Part shown: positions 47,733 to 58,200 of the stretch, piece after piece
Layout of the letters: the number at the start of each line of letters is the position of its first letter
How positions within the stretch are numbered: position 1 is the stretch's first letter
Source: Nematostella vectensis
Lineage: Eukaryota > Cnidaria > Anthozoa > Actiniaria > Edwardsiidae
Assembly: GCF_932526225.1 (NCBI RefSeq)
Contig: NC_064036.1
Span: forward strand, 14,005,181-14,069,180
Direction: 5' to 3'
Length of the DNA: 64,000 bases
Program-made: the position numbers and the translations under genes
The notes under the pieces: model-generated
Seen by the model: only the letters and a program-made list of their open reading frames with translations
What the model was told of the DNA's origin: nothing
Database searches by the model: none

Positions 47733-48149
47733 TCCCGTCGTTCATGGGGCGGTTCCACATTATTTACAGGGAAGGAGTCCGCATACGGTATTGATGTTGC
47801 AATCATTAAAGTCCTTCCATTATTTCTGTGTAATATTTAATCGACTGGACAAACTGAACAATGTAGTTGTATATTTGGAAAGAAATGGACTCGTTGATCA
47901 TTTAGCAAGAGTCGCTTTTTGATATTTTCTTCAGAATTATTAAATTGTCATTTTGTGGGGGTCATGTACTAGTAGCCGTTACGAGGCAACTTGTATCGCG
48001 TTATATTATACTTTATCACGCATGCTTGTCCCTACGGAACGGTGTTTTAAAAACATCTCGCCTTGCTCCATAAAAGTTAAGGGGAGGGGGGGGTAATTGT
48101 CCTATCTTTTAGGATATAAAACCAAACTGCTATTCTACCTTGCCCCTGG
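47733..48149. other. MOXD1 3' flank
   Basis: Presumed 3' UTR and flank between the MOXD1 stop and the large minisatellite. No gene recognised. Confidence 0.4.
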
Positions 48150-51100
48150 TAGCCAAGTAATTGTAGTGACAGTGCTACTATCTGCCACGCTCCAGGTGGA
48201 CTAATAGTACTTTCTGCCTGCCCCAGTGGTGGTCAGGCAATTGCAGTAATGGTGCTCCTATTTGTCAACTCTCTCCCCTAGGAAAGGATTCGGGTATAAT
48301 ACGTTCAAAGACCCTGTTGACAAACATAATCCACTTCATAGTCCAAGCCCCACACCCCCAACAGCGCAACTGATATCTCCACTTAAAAGACAAACACACA
48401 TGACGCGTTGCATAACAAAGTGGTGATTTTTGTAGTAAATGAAACATTCTGCCGTGCTCCCTTGTCTGGCTTATGTTGCTCAGGCTATTGTAGTGATGGT
48501 GCTCCTATCTGTCTGGCTTATGTTGCTCAGGCTATTGTAGTAATGGTGCTCCTATCTGTCTGGCTTATGATGCTTAGGCTATTGCAGAGTGATGGTGCTT
48601 CTATCTGTCTGGCTTATGTTGCTCAGGCTATTGCAGAGTGATGGTGCTACAATCTGTCTGGCTTATGTTGCTCAGGCTATTGTAGTGATGGTGCTACTAT
48701 CTGTCTGGCTTATGTTGCTCAGGCTATTGTAGTGATGGTGCTCCTATCTGTCTGGCTTATAATGCTCAGGCTATTGCAGAGTGATGGTGCTACAATCTGT
48801 CTGGCTTATGTTGCTCAGGCTATTGTAGTGATGGTGCTCCTATCTGTCTGGCTTATGTTGCTCAGGCTATTGTAGTAATGGTGCTACTATCTGTCTGGCT
48901 TATGTTGCTCAGGCTATTGCAGAGTGATGGTGCTACCATCTGTCTGGCTTATGTTGCTCAGGCTATTGTAGTGATGGTGCTCCTATCTGTCTGGCTTATG
49001 TTGCTCAGGCTATTGTAGTGATGGTGCTCCTATCTGTCTGGCTTATGTTTCTCAGGCTATTGCAGTGATGGTGCTACTATCTGTCTGGCTTATGTTGCTC
49101 AGGCTATTGTAGTGATGGTGCTCCTATCTGTCTGGCTTATAATGCTCAGGCTATTGCAGAGTGATGGTGCTCCTATCTGTCTGGCTTATGTTTCTCAGGC
49201 TATTGTAGAGTGATGGTGCTCCTATCTGTCTGGCTTATGATGCTCAGGCTATTGCAGAGTGATGGTGCTCCTATCTGTCTGGCTTATAATGCTCAGGCTA
49301 TTGCAGAGTGATGGTGCTACAATCTGTCTGGCTTATAATGCTCAGGCTATTGTAGTGATGGTGCTACTATCTGTCTGGCTTATGTTGCTAAGGCTATTGC
49401 AGAGTGATGGTGCTCCTATCTGTCTGGCTTATGTTGCTCAGGCTATTGTAGTGATGGTGCTCCTATCTGTCTGGCTTATAATGCTCAGGCTATTGTAGTG
49501 ATGGTGCTCCTATCTTTCTGGCTTATAATGCTCAGGCTATTGTAGTGATGGTGCTCCTATCTGTCTGGCTTATGTTGCTCAGGCTATTGCAGAGTGATGG
49601 TGCTACTATCTGTCTGGCTTATGATGCTCAGGCTATTGTAGTGATGGTGCTACTATCTGTCTGGCTTATGTTGCTCAGGCTATTGTAGTGATGGTGCTAC
49701 TATCTGTCTGGCTTATGACGCTCAGGCTATTGTAGTGATGGTGCTACTATCTGTCTGGCTTATGATGCTCAGGTTATTGCAGAGTGATGGTGCTACTATC
49801 TGTCTGGCTTATGTTGCTCAGGCTATTGTAGTGATGGTGCTCCTGTCTGTCTGGCTTATGATGCTCAGGTTATTGCAGAGTGATGGTGCTACTATCTGTC
49901 TGGCTTATGTTGTTCAGGCTATTGTAGTGATGGTGCTCCTATCTGTCTGGCTTATGATGCTCAGGCTATTGTAGTGATGGTGCTCCTATCTGTCTGGCTT
50001 ATGATGCTCAGGCTATTGTAGTGATGGTGCCCCAATCTGTCTGGCTTATGTTTCTCAGGCTATTGTAGTAATGGTGCTCCTATCTGTCTGGCTTATGTTG
50101 CTCAGGCTATTGCAGACTGATGGTGCTCCTATCTGTCTGGCTTATAATGCTCAGGCTATTGCAGAGTGATGGTGCTCCTATCTGTCTGGCTTATGTTGCT
50201 CAGGCTATTGCAGAGTGATGGTGCTCCTATCTGTCTGGCTTATGTTGCTCAGGCTATTGTAGTGATGGTGCTTCTATCTGTCTGGCTTATGTTGCTCAAG
50301 CTATTGCAGAGTGATGGTGCTACTATCTGTCTGGCTTATGTTGCTCAGGCTATTGTAGTGATGGTGCTCCCATCTGTCTGGCTTATGTTGCTCAGGCTAT
50401 TGTAGTGATGGTGCTTCTATTTGTCTGGCTTATAATGCTCAGGCTATTGCAGAGTGATGGTGCTTCTATCTGTCTGGCTCATAATGCTCAGGCTATTGTA
50501 GTGATGGTGCTACTATCTGTCTGGCTTATGACGCTCAGGCTATTGTAGTGATGGTGCTCCTATCTGTCTGGCTTATGTTGCTCAGGCTATTGCAGAGTGA
50601 TGGTGCTCCTATCTGTCTGGCTTATGTTGCTCAGGCTATTGTAGTGATGGTGCTTCTATTTGTCTGGCTTATGTTGCTCAGGCTATTGTAGTGATGGTGC
50701 TCCTATCTGTCTGGCTTATGTTGCTCAGGCTATTGTAGTGATAGTGCTACTATCTGTCTGGCTTATGTTGCTCAGGCTATTGCAGAGTGATGGTGCTTCT
50801 ATCTGTCTGGCTTATGTTTCTCAGGCTATTGTAGTGATGGTGCTCCTATCTGTCTGGCTTATGATGCTCAGGCTATTGCAGAGTGATGGTGCTACTATCT
50901 GTCTGGCTTATGTTGCTCAAGCTATTGTAGTGATGGTGCTCCTATCTGTCTGGCTTATGTTGCTCAGGCTATTGTAGTGGTGGTGCTCCTATCTGTCTGG
51001 CTTATGTTGCTCAGGCTATTGTAGTAATGGTGCTTCTATCTGTCTGGCTTATGTTGCTCAGGCTATTGCAGACTGATGGTGCTCCTATCTGTCTGGCTTA

Positions 51101-53677
51101 TAATGCTCAGGCTATTGCAGAGTGATGGTGCTACTATCTGTCTTGCTTATGTTGCTCAGGCTATTGTAGTGATGGTGCTCCTATCTGTCTGGCTTATAAT
51201 GCTCAGGCTATTGCAGAGTGATGGTGCTCCTATCTGTCTGGCTTATGTTTCTCAGGCTATTGTAGTGATGGTGCTTCTATCTGTCTGGCTTATGATGCTC
51301 AGGCTATTGCAGAGTGATGGTGCTCCTATCTGTCTGGCTTATAATGCTCAGGCTATTGCAGAGTGATGGTGCTACAATCTGTCTGGCTTATAATGCTCAG
51401 GCTATTGTAGTGATGGTGCTACTATCTGTCTGGCTTATGTTGCTAAGGCTATTGCAGAGTGATGGTGCTCCTATCTGTCTGGCTTATGTTGCTCAGGCTA
51501 TTGTAGTGATGGTGCTCCTATCTGTCTGGCTTATAATGCTCAGGCTATTGTAGTGATGGTGCTCCTATCTTTCTGGCTTATAATGCTCAGGCTATTGTAG
51601 TGATGGTGCTCCTATCTGTCTGGCTTATGTTGCTCAGGCTATTGCAGAGTGATGGTGCTACTATCTGTCTGGCTTATGATGCTCAGGTTATTGCAGAGTG
51701 ATGGTGCTACTATCTGTCTGGCTTATGTTGCTCAGGCTATTGCAGAGTGATGGTGCTCCTATCTTTCTGGCTTATAATGCTCAGGCTATTGTAGTGATGG
51801 TGCTCCTGTCTGTCTGGCTTATGATGCTCAGGTTATTGCAGAGTGATGGTGCTACTATCTGTCTGGCTTATGATGCTCAGGCTATTGTAGTGATGGTGCT
51901 CCTATCTGTCTGGCTTATGATGCTCAGGCTATTGTAGTGATGGTGCTCCTATCTGTCTGGCTTATGATGCTCAGGCTATTGTAGTGATGGTGCCCCAATC
52001 TGTCTGGCTTATGTTGCTCAGGCTATTGTAGTGATGGTGCTCCTATCTGTCTGGCTTATGATGCTCAGGTTATTGCAGAGTGATGGTGCTACTATCTGTC
52101 TGGCTTATGTTGCTCAGGCTATTGTAGTGATGGTGCTACTATCTGTCTGGCTTATGATGCTCAGGCTATTGTAGTGATGGTGCTCCTATCTGTCTGGCTT
52201 ATGTTGCTCAGGCTATTGTAGTGATGGTGCCCCTATCTGTCTGGCTTATGTTGCTAAGGCTATTGTAGTGATGGTGCTCCTATCTGTCTGGCTTATGATG
52301 CTCAGGCTATTGTAGTGATGGTGCTCCTATCTGTCTGGCTTATGTTGCTCAGGCTATTGTAGAGTGATGGTGCTCCTATCTGTCTGGCTTATGATGCTCA
52401 GGTTATTGCAGAGTGATGGTGCTACTATCTGTCTGGCTTATAATGCTCAGGCTATTGCAGAGTGATGGTGCTCCTATCTGTCTGGCTTATGTTGCTCAGG
52501 CTATTGCAGAGTGATGGTGCTCCTATCTGTCTGGCTTATGTTGCTCAGGCTGTTGTAGTGATGGTGCTCCTATCTGTCTGGCTTATGTTTCTCAGGCTAT
52601 TGTAGTAATGGTGCTCCTATCTGTCTGGCTTATGTTGCTCAGGCTATTGCAGACTGATGGTGCTCCTATCTGTCTGGCTTATAATGCTCAGGCTATTGCA
52701 GAGTGATGGTGCTCCTATCTGTCTGGCTTATGTTGCTCAGGCTATTGCAGAGTGATGGTGCTCCTATCTGTCTGGCTTATGTTGCTCAGGCTATTGTAGT
52801 GATGGTGCTTCTATCTGTCTGGCTTATGTTGCTCAAGCTATTGCAGAGTGATGGTGCTACTATCTGTCTGGCTTATGTTGCTCAGGCTATTGTAGTGATG
52901 GTGCTCCCATCTGTCTGGCTTATGTTGCTCAGGCTATTGTAGTGATGGTGCTTCTATTTGTCTGGCTTATAATGCTCAGGCTATTGCAGAGTGATGGTGC
53001 TTCTATCTGTCTGGCTCATAATGCTCAGGCTATTGTAGTGATGGTGCTACTATCTGTCTGGCTTATGACGCTCAGGCTATTGTAGTGATGGTGCTCCTAT
53101 CTGTCTGGCTTATGATGCTCAGGCTATTGCAGAGTGATGGTGCTCCTATCTGTCTGGCTTATGTTGCTCAGGCTATTGCAGAGTGATGGTGCTCCTATCT
53201 GTCTGGCTTATGATGCTCAGGCTATTGCAGAGTGATGGTGCTCCTATCTGTCTGGCTTATGTTGCTCAGGCTATTGCAGAGTGATGGTGCTCCTATCTGT
53301 CTGGCTTATGTTGCTCAGGCTATTGTAGTGATGGTGCTTCTATTTGTCTGGCTTATGTTGCTCAGGCTATTGTAGTGATGGTGCTACTATCTGTCTGGCT
53401 TATGTTGCTCAGGCTATTGTAGTGATGGTGCTACTATCTGTCTAGCTTATGATGCTCAGGCTATTGCAGAGTGATGGTGCTTCTATCTGTCTGGCTTATG
53501 TTTCTCAGGCTATTGTAGTGATGGTGCTCCTATCTGTCTGGCTTATGATGCTCAGGCTATTGCAGAGTGATGGTGCTACTATCTGTCTGGCTTATGTTGC
53601 TCAAGCTATTGTAGTGATGGTGCTCCTATCTGTCTGGCTTATGTTGCTCAGGCTATTGTAGTGATGGTGCTACTATC
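48150..53677. repeat. Large 47/49-bp minisatellite array
   Basis: Over 100 head-to-tail copies of a unit built on GTGCTCCTATCTGTCTGGCT followed by TATGTTGCTCAGGCTATTG. Two length classes alternate: 47 bp ending TTGTAG and 49 bp ending TTGCAGAG. Copies at about 48150-48270 are far more diverged than those from 48470 on. Large blocks inside are near-identical duplicates (for example 49259-49498 with 51314-51553, and 50166-50405 with 52703-52942), so recent segmental amplification has occurred. Because 47 and 49 are not multiples of three, the short open frames through it are incidental. Confidence 0.96.
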
Positions 53678-54490
53678 AGTCGTAGCCACCCACGCGTTAC
53701 TCATGGCAAGAGGCGCATCTCTCGCTCGTTCGACATCTGAAACAAGTACAGGTATAAACATTGATGAATATAAAATTACTTTATCGAAAAACATTAAGGC
53801 CTCTCGCGGGTAATTGTTTGAAAAAATTCGTTAAAATTGAAAACCGTTTAATAACCCCTTTAAAGCGTGCGATTGATCTGATCTTTGGCGAACATAATTA
53901 CCAATGCTTCTAGTTTTCAAATTCACAAATAAAAATTTATATTTTAAATAATCGGCGAGGCGCGACGCACATGCAAATGAAATCGCAGTTTTAGAGGCTA
54001 AAATACTGTAGTTGCAAACCACTCCATTTTTCGTATATGAGGTCAGTTGAACTTGATGTCTTATATGACAAGCGGACAATCGATTTAATTCCTCGGAAGT
54101 ATCGAAGAAGATGGAGTGTCAATTTGTAACTTACCCTTCGATATTTCAAAGCAAAGGAATCGATTCGGTTGTCGCCTGCTAGAGGCCTTAAGCCATGATA
54201 GAAACTGAACATTTTCGTGAGTACGACGTAGAAGCAGATTGCACAAAAGCACAACATCTTATAATTCCCGACACTATTTACAATAAAGTTTGATGCGAAC
54301 CATGAAAAAAGCGAAGTCCACTCATGTGTATTGCAGTATGTATAAGAGCAAATGAATGGTTCTTGTTGAGCACTTGTGATCATTCAAGCATCCCTTCTTC
54401 GTACGAGATTTCGTTGAGCATTTTGATTTTACAAAAAAAAATCGAGTAATGGGCACATGCAATGCACGACAAAGTAGTAAATTAATTACA
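53678..54490. other. Unannotated stretch between two satellite arrays
   Basis: About 800 bp, moderately AT-rich. Overlapping open frames exist on the minus strand (53831-54383) but lack recognisable motifs or splice context. No feature supported. Confidence 0.4.
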
Positions 54491-54499
54491 GAGCTTCCA

Positions 54500-55275
54500 T
54501 TGGAGGTAATACTGCCCTTCTTTTCTGAGCTTATAATTCACCTTTCAGAGTCATACTGCCTTCTTTTCTGAGCTTGTATAGTTTACCTTTTTTAACTTTA
54601 AATTCACCTTTTAATGTAATACTGCCCTATTATTCACCCTTTGAACTAATTTATGCTGCCCTTTCTAAGCTTATGGACTTCACCTTTGAAGTAGTGTTTT
54701 TTTTTTCTGGACTTATAGATCAACTTTTATGTTGAAACTACTTTCTTTTCCAAGCTTATACATCACCTTTTGTGGTAATATTGCCTTCTTTTCTTAGCTC
54801 ATATATTACCGTTTGTGGTAATCTGTCTTCTTTTCTGAGCTTATATATCACCTTTTGTTGTAATACTGCCTTCTTTACTGAGCTCTATATCACCTTTTGT
54901 TGTAATACTGCCTTCTTTTTTGAGTTTATATATCACCTTTTGTGGTTATACTGCCTTCCTTTCTGAGCTTATATATCCCCTTTTGTGGTAATACTGCCTT
55001 CTTTTTTGAGCTTATATATCACCTTTTGTGGTAATACTGCCTTCTTTTCTGAGCTTATATATCACCTTTTGTGGTAATACTGCCTTCTTTTCTGAGCTTA
55101 TATATCACCTTTTGTGGTAATACTGCCTTCTTTTTTGAGTTAATATATCACCTTTTGTGGTTATACTGCCTTCTTTTTGAGCTTATATATCACCTTTTGT
55201 GGTTATACTGACTTCTTTTCTGAGCTTATATATCACCTTTTGTTGTTATACTGCCTCCTTTTCTGAGCTCAGAAC
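54500..55275 (-). repeat. 43-bp tandem array overlapping the end of the K+-filter receptor gene
   Basis: About 18 copies of a 43-bp unit (plus-strand core CTTATATATCACCTTTTGTG, then GTAATACTGCCTTCTTTTCT). Copies are regular from about 54770 to 55275 and diverged before that. The right-most unit is the last 40 or so coding bases and stop codon of the minus-strand gene (RKGGSITTKGDI then TAA at 55228-55226), so the array occupies its 3' UTR. Confidence 0.92.
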
Positions 55276-58200
55276 GGCGGCGGCACTCCCAGACGATCCC
55301 CATAATACAAAAGACAACAAAAAGCCCGGAAATGATGCCGTAGAACACGGGCTGTTCGAAGCCTAACGCTTGCAGGCCTGTACCATCACTGTTGGTAGGA
55401 TCCTCAACACCTGTTACTTTTGCCTGGAAACAAGAATTATCAAGAAAAAATACAAGCATATTCCCTCGCCTCTGTTTCTGGGCGCGCAGAGGTCACGTTG
55501 GGCGCGCAATATATCTTGGGCCGTATAAATGTACTTTTTGATGCGACGCGCGCTAACGTGGCCACCTTGACAGTTTTTTTAAGTAGGCTAATAGGGATGC
55601 AAGAAACTTACTGTCTGAGCGGCAAGCCAACCAGCGTGGCAAAGAAATTCTTACGTGAACATAAGAACACGATGGAACCCTCCTAAAATCATTGGCAATC
55701 AAAACAGTGCATCTTCCATGCTTGTTGGCAAGCTTTCTTAAAGCATTGTCTTGGTGGTCACGGCAGCGCGCGGTTGGACTAAAACTGTGTGACTCAAACA
55801 AGAGAAAGAAATAAATAAATTGGGAAGCTAATCACTTTCATCGCAGCTATATACTGAATTATGAGAGTGCAGATTCAGACAACGCAAACAGGCATATATC
55901 TGTATGATACAATAGAGTAGAAAAAACTCGTAGGAATATATCTGAGTTAGTTGTCTTACAAAGAATACCTAGGACGCGACTCGTACGCCAAAAAAGAGAC
56001 CGAGTGTGATAAACCATACCTCTTCAATCGCTATCATGTCAGTGATTTCACGATGCAGGCAAAGAATGAAGTCTTGTGCAATCCCAAAGTTTCCACTGAC
56101 CACCGCACCGATCGAAAACTGAAAAAAGTAAACGTAAACTTGGACGCCACGCATCAGCCGGTAATGCGCCTTGAGCTTAAAACATAGTTTTGTACTTACT
56201 TGATGCTCAATGTTCCTAACAAGCTGTGACTTATCGACATAGCGATTAGTATATGTTTGAGCTTTTTTGTAGTCATGGCCAAGGAAGTATTTAATCTTCC
56301 CAGATGGCTTGGTAAATTCTTTCTCGATCTCTTTCGTTTCCAGTTCTACAAGCAGAAATAGAACAATATTCAGTAAAAACTGATAAAAACTAGGACTTAT
56401 TCTAAACCTTAATATTCGATTAATATGGTTTACAGCCGTACCCAAGTGAACGGGTTTGTGAGATAAAGCGTGTTCTAATAATTGCCTGTGGGAAATTCCA
56501 TTTGTCCTCATTCATGCCATAAATATGAAATATCTCAATGTAGTTTTGACATTTTATATATTATTTTACCTTTATAATTACCGCCGAGATTAGTTTCCTT
56601 GGTGTAGAACGTCGCCATCCCTATTTGTACTCCAACCTACATAAATTACATATCGTGAATTTACTCATCAAATAACCATTTATACATTAAAAGGTATATT
56701 TTCGTTGCATGAATGTTTCCTTACACCTCAGGCAGCGGTTACATTAATTTGCAAGTTTTTATTACATTATAATGATATAATGATAAAACCTTAGAGATAG
56801 AGATAGATAGACTAGAAGTTTGATTTCGTTTAGGTAATAAAATAAATCAACAAAATTCTATCTACTAATAGTAATTGTCATTACTATTTTACACTCTATG
56901 TGTTTTACGGTGTCCTCTAAAAAAGATAGAATCGATTCCGAATGGTGTCTTACAATTACAAACTTATTATAAGAGCATTATAAAGGTTCCTTGTATCCAA
57001 GCTAAAGCCCAAATCATGGCTATATGAGAACATTTATGACACTTCTCAGTAAGTCACACTGGCAATACCAGCACCATTGTTCAAGCTTCATAAAGCTTGA
57101 CTTTGAGCTCTTAGGCTAACACATGATGTTTAGCCCAGTGACCTGGTCACGTGACTGTTGCACTTGGTGCGACTATATTCTCCATGGCCTCCTCGTAACT
57201 CGGGGGAGGGGCTTCCGTTTGAACTGCTTCATCGTATGCTGGTGGAGATTGGAACCACTCTGGATTATCGATGCCGATATTTTCATCCTGTGTTTGATCC
57301 TCGATTGTTGTGTTTTCGTGACGCGTCTGCTGCGGGAGACCTCTTGTTGGGTCGCATCTTCTTCTCACTCTATGATCGGGTTTTTTTTTTGTTCTGGCAG
57401 CATAAAAACCCTAGATACACCACAACTCCAGTGCCGATCATAAGACCACCTAATGCCTTGAAGCCGATGTTGGATTGTCCTAGCGATGTTATGATGTAAG
57501 AGCCGGAGATAACCAATCCCATGAACATAATGTAGAACACCAAAGGAATGCATCTTCGAATGCGATCCCGACAAGACATTATATCCGCGAAGATCCTTTG
57601 GGATAAATCTTCTACTGGATAAGCAGTCTTGCTACGATCCACATCTCAATTCATGAACTTTTTTTAACTTCACTGATTATGATGTTGATATTATTCCTTT
57701 ATCCGTCCACCCCGTAGAGCTCGTGATTATAGTTGGAATGGTTGTTCTCGTCTTAACTTGATAGATACAGACATGAGTTTATGTTGAACCCGTAAACCCC
57801 TATGTGGTCCGTAAAATTACTTCCAACACGTATGAGCTGTGTTTTTCCATGGCGAAAGCTTTAGACTTGAATGCGTTCATTTGCATATATTTTTGTTGTT
57901 TCTATGGTAATGATATGGTAAAATGAAGCTTTTGTTCTGGCTATTTTCCAACCAACAGGATGCGGTTAAATTTTCATTTGAATTGTTTCGTCACACTTCT
58001 CTTTAAAATAACCAATTACCGGAACGACTTTAGTCGAAGTTTTGCTGTGTCAATCTTCAGAAAACACTGCATTTATTCCTCTATTTTTAAATATTACTAA
58101 AAGATGAGTAAAGCATCGAAGGTATGCCTGTACAGCGTGTCTCACGTCGATATTGTCTAAAACGTCTTAATGTAGTCTCCTGGAGGCTCTATTTCTAGCC

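Noticed and set aside
48408-53661. Series of 60-105 codon open frames with repeated hydrophobic text (VWLMLLRLLQSDGA) that look like membrane proteins
   Set aside because: They are translations of the 47/49-bp minisatellite. Unit lengths are not multiples of three and frames rotate, so they are not genes.
48150-53677. CRISPR-like array
   Set aside because: Units are contiguous with no unique spacers, and the genome is eukaryotic.
54772-54966. Open frame with repeated ITFCCNTAFF
   Set aside because: Translation of the 43-bp array.
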